From Acidicapsa acidisoli (GTDB taxonomy: Bacteria; Acidobacteriota; Terriglobia; Terriglobales; Acidobacteriaceae), in assembly GCF_025685625.1 (NCBI RefSeq), contig NZ_JAGSYI010000001.1, positions 1,426,001 to 1,490,000 on the forward strand: a DNA stretch of 64,000 nt, read 5' to 3'. Of this stretch, positions 1 to 10,381 are shown piece after piece; position 1 is the first letter of the stretch; every line of letters begins with the position of its first letter. The notes beneath the pieces are model-generated. The model did not search any database and had not been told where the DNA came from. It worked only from the letters and a program-made list of their open reading frames with translations. A program made the position numbers and the translations under genes.

Positions 1-663
<663 letters not shown>

Positions 664-678
664 GAGGCGCTACTGGCG

Positions 679-2103
679 ATGGCAACGAAGGATATCAAAC
701 CTCAAGATCCGATGATCGACCCCCTGACAGGGGAGTTCCGGGTACTCGCGCCGGGACAGACCTTCAAGTCGGTGACGGCAAAGATTTCGGACATTGTGCT
801 GACGCCCAAGACCTCGCTGGGTTTTCTGGGGTTTCTCGCGATTGCCGGTTCGGTCGCAATGCTGGTGCTCGTGGCGGTGACCTGGCTGTTTCTAAAGGGC
901 GTGGGAATCTGGGCGATCACGCAACCGGTAGCGTGGGGCTTTGCAATCATCAACTTTGTCTGGTGGATCGGTATCGGCCATGCAGGAACGCTGATCTCGG
1001 CAATTCTGCTGCTCTTCAAGCAAGGCTGGCGTAACTCGATCAACCGATTTGCCGAAGCGATGACCATCTTCGCGGTGGTCTGCGCCGGCATGTTTCCACT
1101 GATTCACGTGGGCCGGCCCTGGCTCTCGTACTGGCTCTTCCCGCTGCCACTGACGATGAATGTGTGGCCGCAGTTCCGATCGCCGCTCTTGTGGGACGTT
1201 TTCGCGGTTTCGACGTATGCGACGATTTCGATCGTGTTCTGGTACATGGGCATGATTCCCGATTTTGGCACGCTGCGCGACCGGGCGAAGTCGAAGTTTG
1301 CGCAATACGTTTACGGGCTTCTGTCGGTGGGATGGCGCGGCTCAGTCCGGCATTGGATGCGGTATGAGACTGCTTCTCTTCTGCTAGCAGGTTTGGCGAC
1401 GCCGCTGGTCCTTTCGGTGCATACGGTCATCAGCTTCGACTTTGCGGTTGCGGTGCTGCCGGGCTGGCATACGACGATCTTTCCGCCCTACTTTGTGGCG
1501 GGCGCTATCTACTCGGGCTTCGCTATGGTGCTCACGCTGGCCATTCCATTGCGCAAGTTTTACCACCTGGAGGAGCTGGTCACCGAGCGCCATATCGACA
1601 ATATGGGCAAGGTGATGCTGGGCACGGGTGGCATTGTGGCGTACGGGTACGGCATGGAAGTCTTTATGGCCTGGTACTCTGCATCGCACTGGGAGTTCTT
1701 CATGATGTGGAACCGCATGTTTGGGCCGATGGGCTGGTCGTATGGAGTTCTCATCTTCTGCAACATCGCGTTTCCGCTGACCACGCTCTGGGTGCGCAAA
1801 CTCAGGACCAATATCGCCTTCATGTTCATCCTGTCGCTGATTGTGAATACGGGCATGTGGTTCGAGCGGTTCGTGATCGTTGTGACCAGTTTGTACCGAG
1901 ATTTTCTGCCTTCTTCGTGGGGCACCTACCGCGCTACGAAGTGGGATTACGCAACATTTGTGGGGACGTTGGGACTGTTCACAACACTGTTTCTATTGTT
2001 TGTGCGCTTTCTGCCCATGATCCCTATGAACGAAATCAAGATGATGCTGCCAGCGGCCAAGATTACTCCTAAGACCGAGACGGCAGCCGGGGCTGGTGAC
2101 TGA
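679..2103 (+). CDS. actC: Alternative complex III integral membrane subunit ActC (NrfD/PsrC family)
   Basis: NrfD-like quinol-interacting membrane subunit of alternative complex III, 474 residues. Many hydrophobic segments are evident, for example the one beginning [15 protein letters not shown] and the one around [19 protein letters not shown]. The HAGTLISA stretch is typical of NrfD-type quinol-site helices. The C-terminus is polar ([17 protein letters not shown]). The start at 679 leaves a 15-base gap after actB, and the stop overlaps the actD start by one base (TGATG), so translation is probably coupled. Gene order ActB-C-D-E-F supports the assignment as much as the sequence does. Confidence 0.93.
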   Translation: MATKDIKPQDPMIDPLTGEFRVLAPGQTFKSVTAKISDIVLTPKTSLGFLGFLAIAGSVAMLVLVAVTWLFLKGVGIWAITQPVAWGFAIINFVWWIGIGHAGTLISAILLLFKQGWRNSINRFAEAMTIFAVVCAGMFPLIHVGRPWLSYWLFPLPLTMNVWPQFRSPLLWDVFAVSTYATISIVFWYMGMIPDFGTLRDRAKSKFAQYVYGLLSVGWRGSVRHWMRYETASLLLAGLATPLVLSVHTVISFDFAVAVLPGWHTTIFPPYFVAGAIYSGFAMVLTLAIPLRKFYHLEELVTERHIDNMGKVMLGTGGIVAYGYGMEVFMAWYSASHWEFFMMWNRMFGPMGWSYGVLIFCNIAFPLTTLWVRKLRTNIAFMFILSLIVNTGMWFERFVIVVTSLYRDFLPSSWGTYRATKWDYATFVGTLGLFTTLFLLFVRFLPMIPMNEIKMMLPAAKITPKTETAAGAGD

Positions 2104-2648
2104 TGCCTGTACCTGTTGAAGGAATCTACGGCATGCTTGCCGAATTCGATACACCGTCGGACCTTGTAAGAGCGGCGCAGGCCGCGTACAAGGACGGCTG
2201 GCGGCGAATGGACTGCTATACGCCGTATCCGGTGGAAGAGGCGGCGGAAGCGATCGGCTTCCACAAGAACAAGGTTCCGCTGGTCACACTCGTCGGTGGA
2301 TTGATGGGGCTGTGCGCGATGTTTTCGCTGGAGACGTGGATCTCGACGCTGGCATATCCGCTGAACGTCGGCGGTAGACCAACGTATTCGTGGCCGGCGT
2401 TCGTTGTGCCTGCGTATGAATGGACGATTTTGTTTGCGGGCCTCTCGGCATGCTTTGGGATGCTGGCCTTGAACGGTCTGCCGAGTCCGTATCATCCGCT
2501 GTTCAATGCGCCAAATTTTCGCAGCGGCGCGACCGATGATAAGTTTTTCCTTTGCCTGGAGGCGCTGGACCCGAAATTTGACCTCACCGAGACACGCGCG
2601 TATCTCGAGAGCTTCGGGCCGACGTCGGTGGTGGAGGTGGAGTACTGA
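2103..2648 (+). CDS. actD: Alternative complex III subunit ActD (DUF3341)
   Basis: Membrane subunit of ACIII, 181 residues, of the DUF3341/ActD type. The N-terminus (VEGIYGMLAEFDTPSDLVRAAQAAYKDGWRRMDCYTPYPVEE) is the family signature, a soluble domain. Two hydrophobic segments follow at roughly residues 60-80 and 100-122. The protein carries no cofactor motif; in known ACIII structures ActD is a structural subunit. One-base overlaps with actC upstream (A of ATG within TGATG) and actE downstream point to translational coupling. Confidence 0.92.
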   Translation: MPVPVEGIYGMLAEFDTPSDLVRAAQAAYKDGWRRMDCYTPYPVEEAAEAIGFHKNKVPLVTLVGGLMGLCAMFSLETWISTLAYPLNVGGRPTYSWPAFVVPAYEWTILFAGLSACFGMLALNGLPSPYHPLFNAPNFRSGATDDKFFLCLEALDPKFDLTETRAYLESFGPTSVVEVEY

Positions 2649-3505
2649 TGCGCAGAGCCTTCCCATTTGAAAATCAAGACGGCCGATCCTTTGCCCGGCT
2701 CAGGACGGCAACCGCTCTTGTTGTGGCTGCCGGGGCATTATTCGTAGTGGGCTGCCGGCAGGACATGCACAACCAGCCAAAGTTCATTCCGCAGCGGGGC
2801 ACTGAGTTTTTTGCGGATCATCGTTCCGCCAGGCCCCAGGTTGAGAATACCGTTGCACGCGGCGGATTGCATGAAGACACCTACTTCTATACAGGAACAG
2901 TTCCAGGGGCCAACGGTTATCGAGAGGAAAAGGATCTGCTTCCGTTCCCGGCAACGCTGACTGTTCTTCAGAAGGGACAGGAACGGTTCAATGTCTACTG
3001 CACGCCTTGCCATTCGCGTGTGGGCAATGGTCTTGGCGCGGTCGTGCAGCGGGGGTACAAGCCGGCGGCAAATCTGAATGACCAAGTCCGCCGTGCGCAG
3101 CCGCTGAGTCATTATTTTTATGTGATGACGCATGGCTATGGGGCAATGCCGGATTACTCGGCGCAATTGGCCCCAGAGGAGCGCTGGGCAGTCGCGGCAT
3201 ATATCCGTGCGTTGCAACTCAGCCAGAATGCGACGGAGAAGGATGTAGCGACGGGCGCCAAGGTCGAGAACCTGAAGGATGTCGCGGTGGCCAAGGGATT
3301 GCCGGAAGGCTTTGCCGCGCCATGGGATCTTCCGACGACGGCAATTCAGGCCTATCCGGCGAACGAGAAGGAAGGAACTCCGGCAATGGCTCCGGCCTAT
3401 CCGGCAGACCCTAAGATCTTTATTCCGAATTCAGCTGCACCGGCAAGCAAGTCAACTTCAAGCAAGCCGCCCGAAGCGTCGATGACGCCGAAGGCGGGGA
3501 ATTAG
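2648..3505 (+). CDS. actE: Alternative complex III monoheme cytochrome c subunit ActE
   Basis: Lipid-anchored monoheme cytochrome c of ACIII, 285 residues. The N-terminus carries a hydrophobic export segment ending in a lipobox-like VVGC with Cys36 as the likely lipidated residue. The single heme motif is CTPCH at residues 118-122, and a Met in HGYGAMPDYS is the likely distal ligand. About 60 C-terminal residues are Pro/Ala/Lys-rich low-complexity sequence. It probably hands electrons from the ActB clusters toward the heme c domain of CoxB encoded downstream. It is coupled to actD and lies 15 bases before actF. Confidence 0.92.
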   Translation: MRRAFPFENQDGRSFARLRTATALVVAAGALFVVGCRQDMHNQPKFIPQRGTEFFADHRSARPQVENTVARGGLHEDTYFYTGTVPGANGYREEKDLLPFPATLTVLQKGQERFNVYCTPCHSRVGNGLGAVVQRGYKPAANLNDQVRRAQPLSHYFYVMTHGYGAMPDYSAQLAPEERWAVAAYIRALQLSQNATEKDVATGAKVENLKDVAVAKGLPEGFAAPWDLPTTAIQAYPANEKEGTPAMAPAYPADPKIFIPNSAAPASKSTSSKPPEASMTPKAGN

Positions 3506-3520
3506 GGAGCGGGAAACCGG

Positions 3521-4807
3521 ATGGCACACGTTTCTCACGCAAAGGTACTTCCCGCGGATTTGAGCGCACCTCCATTCGTGAACGCATGGAAGGCGCGGGC
3601 GCTGATGATCGCGGTTCTTTTCACGGTGACGGCCGTGGTCCTGGCCTTCCTGGATGGCTCGATGGATCACGTCTATCGCGCCTGGGCAGTTGGGCTGGTG
3701 CTGAACTTCGGATTCTGCTGTGGCGGCCTGTTGCTCCTGATGCTGCAGTACGTCACGGGAGGAAAGTGGGGGCTGCTCTTGCGGCGTCCTCTGGAGGCAA
3801 TGAGCCGGACGCTGCCGCTGATCATCCTGTACTGGATAGCGTTGGGTTTCATGCTGAAGCGCCTTTATATGTGGGCCAATCCTCAGATGGCTCTGGACAG
3901 CTTTAATGCGAAACTTATTACGTCCGAACAGCTCCAGACGATTCAGCACGCTATTGAATGGAAGCGACCGATGCTGAATGTTGGAACTTACTGGATCGTG
4001 AGCCTGATCTGCTTTGCGATTTGGGGCTACTACACCTGGCAGCTGAACACGCAGAGTCTGCGGCGCGAAAAAGACACCCTGGCGAATACACCTTACTGGA
4101 TCAAGAAGTTTGAGAACATCTCAGGCTTCGGGATGGTTGTGTATTCGCTGACAATGACCGCGATGGTGATTTACTGGGTTATGTCGATGGACGTGACCTG
4201 GTACTCGTCTGTATATGGATTGCTTTTTCTGGTTGGGCAAGGCTACCAAGTGCTGGCGCTCGCGCTGATAACCTCGATGGCTCTATCCAAGGCTGAGCCG
4301 TTCAAGACTATTCTGCGCGGAACAGAACAGTATGATCTGGGCAAGTTCACGTTCGCCTTCGTCATGCTGAATATGTATCTGGCTTTCGCGCAGTTCCTGA
4401 TTATCTGGTCGGGCAATCTGCCGGAAGAGATTCCGTGGTACATGGATCGCATCAACGGGCATTGGGGGATCGTTTGCACGCTGGACTTTATCTTCCACTG
4501 GCTTGTTCCCTTCTCGCTACTGCTGTCGCGGGATATCAAGAAGAACAAGAAGCGGCTTATTCGTGTATGCCAGTGGATGATCTTCGCCAAGTTTTTTGAT
4601 TTGTTCTGGCTCGTTGAGCCGAATTTCAAGGATGCGGCGCGGAACCTGCACTTCAGCTGGGGAATTCTTGAATACATAGCCGTGCCGGTAGCGATGACCG
4701 CACTGTGGGTGGCGTATTACTGCATACAGTTGCAATCGCGTCCGCTGGTACAGACAAACGACCCGCATCTAGCGGAGATTCTGGAGCCGGAACATGCACA
4801 CGCCTAA
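3521..4807 (+). CDS. actF: Alternative complex III integral membrane subunit ActF
   Basis: Second NrfD-like polytopic subunit of ACIII, 428 residues, homologous in fold to ActC. About ten hydrophobic segments can be seen, beginning with ARALMIAVLFTVTAVVLAFL and ending with YIAVPVAMTALWVAYYC. It would form the membrane core with ActC and is proposed in this family to take part in proton translocation. A purine-rich GGGAGCGGG lies before the ATG. Its 3' end overlaps the next small gene by 14 bases, which ties that gene to the complex. Confidence 0.92.
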   Translation: MAHVSHAKVLPADLSAPPFVNAWKARALMIAVLFTVTAVVLAFLDGSMDHVYRAWAVGLVLNFGFCCGGLLLLMLQYVTGGKWGLLLRRPLEAMSRTLPLIILYWIALGFMLKRLYMWANPQMALDSFNAKLITSEQLQTIQHAIEWKRPMLNVGTYWIVSLICFAIWGYYTWQLNTQSLRREKDTLANTPYWIKKFENISGFGMVVYSLTMTAMVIYWVMSMDVTWYSSVYGLLFLVGQGYQVLALALITSMALSKAEPFKTILRGTEQYDLGKFTFAFVMLNMYLAFAQFLIIWSGNLPEEIPWYMDRINGHWGIVCTLDFIFHWLVPFSLLLSRDIKKNKKRLIRVCQWMIFAKFFDLFWLVEPNFKDAARNLHFSWGILEYIAVPVAMTALWVAYYCIQLQSRPLVQTNDPHLAEILEPEHAHA

Positions 4808-5408
4808 CTCCGCTTTTGAATATCACGAGCCGAAAGAAACAAAGGTCGACGCTTCGCTCGGCTACGAAGAGACGGACGTACAGGTTTCTGGCATCGTTGT
4901 GTTTCTGACCGCTCTGGGAATTTTCGTGGCGGTTACAGCGGTGCTTTGCGTCGGGATTGGCAAGGTGATCAATCACGAGTTGGCGAAGGCAGACGGACCG
5001 ACGACGAAGTGGAATCATCCAGTGGATGTCCGCAAACTGGGTAACTTGGCCAGCAGCCCGGAACTTCAACAGCAGTTCGCGCAACTGGCGAGCCGCTTTC
5101 CGTCGCCTCGTTTGCAGACTGATGACGGATACCAGGAGATCATGGACATTCATGCCAAGGAAGACTTGCTCCTGGAGAATTACAGCTGGGTAGACGAGAG
5201 CAAGGGGATCCTGAGGATTCCGATCGATCGAGCCATGGAGTTGGTGGCAGAGCGGGGACTGCCGGTGGCTCCGGTTGCGAGTGAGACGCCTCTGTTGGCC
5301 GAGGATTCTGTACCGGTTGTGAAGGCGCCTCTAACCGACGGATTTGCGCGGACAGGCTATGAGCAGGATCAGACCGCCAAGGCAGAAGCGCTGAAGTCCA
5401 AGGAATAG
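4794..5408 (+). CDS. Small single-span membrane protein of the ACIII/caa3 operon, function unknown
   Basis: Unrecognised 204-residue protein whose start lies 14 bases inside actF. One hydrophobic span is visible at about residues 33-56 (IVVFLTALGIFVAVTAVLCV); the N-terminus is short and polar, and the rest would sit outside the cytoplasm. A conserved-looking block, HAKEDLLLENYSWVDESKG followed by RIPIDRAMELVAERGLP, resembles short proteins I recall from acidobacterial and planctomycete ACIII or oxidase operons. No metal or heme motif is present. Its place between actF and the copper chaperone suggests an accessory or assembly role for ACIII or the oxidase. That role is inference only. Confidence 0.8.
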   Translation: MHTPNSAFEYHEPKETKVDASLGYEETDVQVSGIVVFLTALGIFVAVTAVLCVGIGKVINHELAKADGPTTKWNHPVDVRKLGNLASSPELQQQFAQLASRFPSPRLQTDDGYQEIMDIHAKEDLLLENYSWVDESKGILRIPIDRAMELVAERGLPVAPVASETPLLAEDSVPVVKAPLTDGFARTGYEQDQTAKAEALKSKE

Positions 5409-5453
5409 CTTGAACTTAGGACGAACCGAATAGGGACCAGGAAGTAGGGAACA

Positions 5454-6404
5454 ATGATCACGGCAGTCACAAATCGGAAAGACCCCAAGATGGCGACGCT
5501 TGCCACCTCGGTGTTGATTGCGGTGAGTGCGGCGCTGCTGGCGATATGCACGACGAGCGCGGCAGCGCAGGTTTCGCAGCCGGGTGATAAGCAGGTTGGG
5601 CCTGAGAATGACCATCCGCCAGCGATTCTCGATAAGGTAGGAATCTCGCAGAATCTGAATGCGCAACTACCGCTCGGGCTCAGCTTTGTGGATGAGACGG
5701 GAAAGCAGATTCAGCTTGGCAGCTACTTCGGCAAGCACCCGGCGATTCTGGCTCTTGTCTACTATCAGTGCCCGATGCTTTGTTCTGAGGAATTGAATGG
5801 ACTCACTTCGGCACTGCGGATGGTGGATGTAAAGCCAGGCAAGGACTTCGAGGTGATCGTTGTCAGTATCGATCCGACGGAAGGACCGGATCTGGCGGCA
5901 GCCAAGAAGCGCAGCTACGTGAAGCGTTATGGCCAGCCTGAGACCGCGGATGGATGGCATTTCCTGACAGGGAAGCAGCCGGAAATCGATGCGCTGACGA
6001 AGACGGTTGGATTCGGTTATACCAAGATTCCGGGACCGGATGGGAAGCTCAATCAGTTCGCGCACGCAAGTGCAATTCAGATCGTGACACCGCAGGGAAA
6101 GCTGGCGCAGTACTACATGGGGGTTGAGTATTCCCCGAAGGACTTGCGTCTGGGCCTGGTAGAGGCCTCATCGAACAAGATCGGAACGCCGGTCGATAAC
6201 ATTTTGACCTATTGCTACCACTACGATCCGGCCACGAACTCGCACAGCCTGATCGTGGCGCGAGTGATGCAACTGGGTGGTCTGGTGATGGTGCTGGGTT
6301 TGGGCGGATTCATGCTCGTAATGTTTCGCAGAGACGCTCGGCAACCGGAAATTCATGCGAACGGAATTTCGCAATCGAATCATATGCGACCGGAACAAAG
6401 GTGA
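5454..6404 (+). CDS. SCO1/SenC-type copper chaperone for the CuA site
   Basis: SCO-family thioredoxin-fold protein, 316 residues, that delivers copper to the CuA centre of cytochrome oxidase subunit II. The copper-binding CPMLC pair is at Cys106/Cys110, and the partner His is probably His204 in QFAHASAIQ. An N-terminal signal sequence precedes the domain. A hydrophobic segment near the C-terminus (MQLGGLVMVLGLGGFMLVMF) would anchor the protein, an arrangement found in SCO proteins of caa3 operons. The start at 5454 follows AGGGAACA; an ATG at 5490 is an alternative. It sits immediately before coxB. Confidence 0.92.
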   Translation: MITAVTNRKDPKMATLATSVLIAVSAALLAICTTSAAAQVSQPGDKQVGPENDHPPAILDKVGISQNLNAQLPLGLSFVDETGKQIQLGSYFGKHPAILALVYYQCPMLCSEELNGLTSALRMVDVKPGKDFEVIVVSIDPTEGPDLAAAKKRSYVKRYGQPETADGWHFLTGKQPEIDALTKTVGFGYTKIPGPDGKLNQFAHASAIQIVTPQGKLAQYYMGVEYSPKDLRLGLVEASSNKIGTPVDNILTYCYHYDPATNSHSLIVARVMQLGGLVMVLGLGGFMLVMFRRDARQPEIHANGISQSNHMRPEQR

Positions 6405-6418
6405 ACGGATAACGGATT

Positions 6419-7486
6419 ATGGGATTAAGTCCAGTACTGTGGCAATTTTTAGTCAAGTGGATGACCAACTTCGCGATCATTCCGCCGGAGGCGTCGCGGA
6501 TTGCGCCTCAGGTGGACGCGCTGCTGGTGTTCATGACCCTGGTAAGCCTGGTGGGGCTTGTGCTCGTCGGGCTGCTGGTGACGGCATTTTCGATTCTGTA
6601 TCGCCGCGAAAAGCATCCGGTCGCGGTACAGATCGAGGGGTCGACGCTGCTGGAAGCGACCTGGACTATCATTCCTCTGGGCTTGTTCCTGGTGATGTTT
6701 GTCTGGGGATCGGTGTTGTACTTCCGCATCTATACACCTCCACCGAATGCGATGAACATCTACGTCGTTGGAAAGCAGTGGATGTGGAAGGCGGAACATC
6801 CAGGCGGCCAGCATGAGATCAACTCGCTCCATGTGCCGATCAATCAGCCGATTCAAATTACACTGATTTCGCAGGACGTCTTCCATAGCTTCTCGATTCC
6901 TGCTTTCCGCGTGAAACGCGAAGCGATTCCGGGGCGCTATACCACCGTTTGGTTTGAGGCGACGCAGGTAGGTACCTATCACCTGTTCTGCACGCAGTAT
7001 TGCGGTACGAACCACTCGGCGATGATTGGCGAGGTGGATGTCCTGACGCCTGAGGATTACAAAAAGTGGCTTGCGGATTCGACCAGCGGCGTTTCGCTGG
7101 CGCAGAATGGCGAGCGGCTTTTCGCGAGCCTCAGTTGCAACGCTTGCCACAATGGCCAGCCGGACTCGCGCGGGCCGAGCCTCGCTAATGTGTATGGCTC
7201 AAAATTGACGTTATCAACGGGACAGCCGGTGCTCGTGGATGAAGCGTATCTGCGGCAGGCTATTCTGAATCCGTCGGCGCATATCACGCAGGGTTATGCG
7301 CCGATTATGCCGACGTATCAAGGTCAAGTCAGCGAAGAAGGGCTAATTTCGCTGGTTGAGTACATCAAGAATCTGAGTACGAATTACCGGGTGCAGCAGA
7401 CGCTGAATACGACGGCGCTGTTGCCGGAGCAACCCGACAAGGTTCCTGCCAAGGGAGCCAGTGCGCAGGGGGTAGCAAAACCATGA
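6419..7486 (+). CDS. coxB: Cytochrome c oxidase subunit II with fused cytochrome c domain (caa3 type)
   Basis: Subunit II of the terminal oxidase, 355 residues. Two N-terminal transmembrane helices are followed by the cupredoxin domain. CuA ligands are visible in [12 protein letters not shown] at about residues 190-201 (two Cys, His, Met), with an upstream His in [10 protein letters not shown]-terminal cytochrome c domain carries CNACH at residues 240-244 and a Met ligand in APIMPTYQG. The fused heme c makes this a caa3-type enzyme able to accept electrons directly from ACIII. It overlaps coxA by four bases (ATGA). Confidence 0.96.
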   Translation: MGLSPVLWQFLVKWMTNFAIIPPEASRIAPQVDALLVFMTLVSLVGLVLVGLLVTAFSILYRREKHPVAVQIEGSTLLEATWTIIPLGLFLVMFVWGSVLYFRIYTPPPNAMNIYVVGKQWMWKAEHPGGQHEINSLHVPINQPIQITLISQDVFHSFSIPAFRVKREAIPGRYTTVWFEATQVGTYHLFCTQYCGTNHSAMIGEVDVLTPEDYKKWLADSTSGVSLAQNGERLFASLSCNACHNGQPDSRGPSLANVYGSKLTLSTGQPVLVDEAYLRQAILNPSAHITQGYAPIMPTYQGQVSEEGLISLVEYIKNLSTNYRVQQTLNTTALLPEQPDKVPAKGASAQGVAKP

Positions 7487-9144
7487 GTACCATCGTGAGT
7501 CTTCCCGACCAGGCAACAGCACGAATACCGAAGCGCAATTATCTGACCAATGAAAACGGCCTGCTGAGCTGGCTGTTGACGGGGGATCATAAGCGGATCG
7601 CGGTTCTCTATCTGATCTCGATCACCTTCTTTTTCTTCATTGGCGGCGCCCTTGCGGGTATGATCCGACTGGAGTTGCTTACGCCGCAGTCGGACCTGAT
7701 GGCCTCGGATACCTATAACAAGGTCTTCACGATGCACGGCGTGATCATGGTCTTCCTGTTCCTGGTGCCTTCTGTGCCGGCGACACTGGGGAATTTTCTC
7801 ATCCCGATCATGATCGGGGCCAAAGACTTGGCCTTCCCGAAGATCAATCTGTTGAGCTGGTACCTCTATCTGGTCGGCGGCGGAATGACGCTGACGGCGA
7901 TGATCACGGGCGGAGTGGATACGGGCTGGACCTTCACGACGCCGATGTCAACGCACTTCTCCAACACGAATGTCATTACGACCGGGTTGGCGATCTTCGT
8001 GGCAGGATTCAGCTCGATCTTTACCGGATTGAACTTCATCGTCACGATTCACCGGATGCGCGCGCCGGGTATGACGTGGTTCAAGTTGCCGCTTTTTTGC
8101 TGGGCGCATTACGCAGCTTCGATTCTGATGGTGCTGGGAACGCCGGTGCTGGCGATCACGCTGGTCCTTGTAGTCCTGGAACGCACGATAGGGATTGGGG
8201 TTTTTGATCCGACCAAGGGCGGCGATCCGATTCTCTTTCAGCATTTGTTCTGGTTCTATTCCCATCCGGCTGTGTACATCATGATTCTGCCGGGGATGGG
8301 CGTCATCTCCGAGGTGATCTCAACCTTCAGCCGTAAGCGGGTTTTTGGCTACACGGCTGTGGCCTTCTCATCGGTGGCGATCGCGGTCTTCGGCTTCTTT
8401 GTATGGGCGCACCATATGTTCATCATGGGCGTCTCGAACTACGCGGTGCTGGTATTCTCGCTCCTCACCATGCTTGTCGCGGTGCCCTCGGCGATCAAAA
8501 TCTTCAATTGGGCGTTCACGTTGTACAAGGGCTCGATCACCTTTGAAACGCCGATGCTGTATGCCTTCGGATTCATGGGGCTTTTCACGATCGGCGGATT
8601 GACGGGCGTTTTCCTTGGTTCTTCCGGGACCGATATTCACCTGACCGAGACTTACTTCATCGTCGCGCACTTCCATTTTGTGATGGTGGGCGGGATGCTG
8701 ATGGCGTTCCTTTCGGGCGTCCATTTCTGGTGGCCGAAGATGACGGGGCGCATGTATCCCGAGAAGATCTCTCAGCTCGCGGCCGTGGTCACGTTTATCG
8801 GCTTCAATTTCACCTTCTTTCCGCAGTTCCTGCTGGGAATGTTGGGCATGCCGCGGCGGTATGCGGCTTATCCACATGAGTTTCAGGTGCTGAATGTGTT
8901 TTCGACGGCGGGTGCTTCCATTCTGGGTGTGGGTTATCTGCTACCAATGATCTACCTGATCTGGTCGCTCAAGTATGGCGAAGTGGCCGGGAACAATCCC
9001 TGGCAAGCTACGGGACTTGAGTGGCAGATTCAATCACCGCCGCTGACGGAAAACTTCACGACGATTCCGATTGTGACGCAGGATGTGTACGACTATGAGT
9101 GGCTGGAGCGCCAGAAGGAGCATGAGGTGACGCATGTCGGATAG
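7483..9144 (+). CDS. coxA: Cytochrome c oxidase subunit I, A2-type heme-copper oxidase
   Basis: Catalytic subunit, 553 residues and twelve helices expected, reducing oxygen at the heme a3-CuB site. CuB and heme ligands are visible in [14 protein letters not shown] and FIVAHFHF. At residues 259-265 the sequence is YSHPAVY: the Glu of the HPEVY motif of A1 oxidases is replaced by Ala, and Tyr-Ser precede the His. That combination is the hallmark of A2-type enzymes such as that of Rhodothermus. The His-Tyr cross-link pair (His261, Tyr265) is intact. It starts inside coxB and overlaps coxC by 11 bases. Confidence 0.97.
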   Translation: MSTIVSLPDQATARIPKRNYLTNENGLLSWLLTGDHKRIAVLYLISITFFFFIGGALAGMIRLELLTPQSDLMASDTYNKVFTMHGVIMVFLFLVPSVPATLGNFLIPIMIGAKDLAFPKINLLSWYLYLVGGGMTLTAMITGGVDTGWTFTTPMSTHFSNTNVITTGLAIFVAGFSSIFTGLNFIVTIHRMRAPGMTWFKLPLFCWAHYAASILMVLGTPVLAITLVLVVLERTIGIGVFDPTKGGDPILFQHLFWFYSHPAVYIMILPGMGVISEVISTFSRKRVFGYTAVAFSSVAIAVFGFFVWAHHMFIMGVSNYAVLVFSLLTMLVAVPSAIKIFNWAFTLYKGSITFETPMLYAFGFMGLFTIGGLTGVFLGSSGTDIHLTETYFIVAHFHFVMVGGMLMAFLSGVHFWWPKMTGRMYPEKISQLAAVVTFIGFNFTFFPQFLLGMLGMPRRYAAYPHEFQVLNVFSTAGASILGVGYLLPMIYLIWSLKYGEVAGNNPWQATGLEWQIQSPPLTENFTTIPIVTQDVYDYEWLERQKEHEVTHVG

Positions 9145-9886
9145 TCACGCAGTAGCGGTAGTGGGCCACGAAGAGGGGCACAGTGAACATCCGGCGTATC
9201 AGCGACATCACTTTGTCTCGATGGAGCAGCAGAACGAGACTGTGAGCTTTGGGATGTGGCTGTTCCTGCTGACGGAAATCATGTTCTTCGGCGGGCTATT
9301 CACGGCGTACTTGATTTACCGGAACTGGTATTTCCCAGCATTTGTGGCGGCTTCGCACACGCTGAATCTCTGGGAGGGTACGATTAACACCTTTGTGCTG
9401 ATCTCCTCGAGCTTTACGATGGCGATGGGCGTGTGGTGTGCGGAGACGAAACGCAGCAAGGGATTGATCTGGTCCCTGATAGGAACGCTGATTCTGGGAG
9501 CTGTCTTTCTCGGGATCAAGTACGACGAGTATCACGAGAAGTATGAACTGCATCATATTCCGGGCGAGATATTCCACTTCAACTCTCAGGGGTTTGTGCA
9601 TCCGAGCGCCGAGGCGTTGAAGACCGGGGAGAAGCCGCTGGCCCCGGATATGGCGGCCAAGACCGAGGTTTATTTCTCGCTCTACTTCGCCATGACGGGC
9701 ATGCACGCTCTGCACATGGTTATCGGAATGGTGCTGCTGAGCGGCATGCTTTGGAAGGCGTCGCATGGCGGATACATGAACGGGCATATCGCGTTTGTGG
9801 AGAACTTTGGGCTGTACTGGCACTTTGTCGATATTGTGTGGATCTTCCTGTTTCCGCTGCTGTATCTCATCAGCCGGCATGCTTGA
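9134..9886 (+). CDS. coxC: Cytochrome c oxidase subunit III
   Basis: Core membrane subunit III of the caa3 oxidase, 250 residues. The family blocks [51 protein letters not shown] and [23 protein letters not shown] are all present. A soluble loop of about 45 residues between helices ([11 protein letters not shown] through AAKTEVYFS) is longer than in the mitochondrial type. The start lies inside the coxA 3' end. It stabilises subunit I and has no redox cofactor. Confidence 0.95.
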   Translation: MSDSHAVAVVGHEEGHSEHPAYQRHHFVSMEQQNETVSFGMWLFLLTEIMFFGGLFTAYLIYRNWYFPAFVAASHTLNLWEGTINTFVLISSSFTMAMGVWCAETKRSKGLIWSLIGTLILGAVFLGIKYDEYHEKYELHHIPGEIFHFNSQGFVHPSAEALKTGEKPLAPDMAAKTEVYFSLYFAMTGMHALHMVIGMVLLSGMLWKASHGGYMNGHIAFVENFGLYWHFVDIVWIFLFPLLYLISRHA

Positions 9887-9946
9887 GACAGGTCAAGATA
9901 TTGGGTTTGGGGCATAGGGATTCGGGATATCGAAGGGATTGGAAAT

Positions 9947-10285
9947 ATGTCGGACAAATATCAAGATCATGACATCAATGCTGGGCACCCAGAGGACGAG
10001 CAGCATATAGTCAGTCCTAAGGTCTATTTTGTGATCTTCCTGTGCCTGGTGGTTGGGACGGCGCTTACGGTGGGTGCGTCTCTGATCGAAATGGGGCCGT
10101 GGAATCCAGTGGTGGCGCTTGCGATTGCGTGCATCAAGGCGACGCTGGTGGTGCTGTTCTTTATGCATATCAAGTACAGTTCCAGATTGATGAAGCTGAC
10201 GGTGGGAGCCGGGGTTTTCACCTTCCTGATACTCGTGGGTATGTCGCTCGCCGATTACATGAGCCGGGCCTGGGGACAGTGGTAG
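9947..10285 (+). CDS. coxD: Cytochrome c oxidase subunit IV family protein
   Basis: Small three-helix subunit IV (CyoD/COX4_pro type) of the oxidase, 112 residues. Hydrophobic segments are at about residues 25-47, 52-72 and 80-102. The motif ACIKATLVVLFFMHIKYSS is characteristic of the family. It ends the respiratory operon: a 60-base gap separates it from coxC, and a hairpin terminator follows 28 bases after its stop. Confidence 0.92.
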   Translation: MSDKYQDHDINAGHPEDEQHIVSPKVYFVIFLCLVVGTALTVGASLIEMGPWNPVVALAIACIKATLVVLFFMHIKYSSRLMKLTVGAGVFTFLILVGMSLADYMSRAWGQW

Positions 10286-10312
10286 GCCTCATTGCATTTC
10301 TCTTGAACTGAA

Positions 10313-10345
10313 AAGGGCTGCCGCATTCCGGCGGCCCTTCTGCTT
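10313..10345 (+). terminator. Intrinsic terminator of the ACIII-caa3 operon
   Basis: AAGGGCTGCCG (10313-10323) pairs with CGGCGGCCCTT (10329-10339) across a five-base loop, with one G-U pair in eleven. A pyrimidine-rich tail follows. It lies between the coxD stop and the 3' end of the convergent esterase, so it probably ends the respiratory transcript. Confidence 0.75.
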
Positions 10346-10381
10346 TCATGGAATTCATGCTTGACTCAATCGCAAGCTTCT

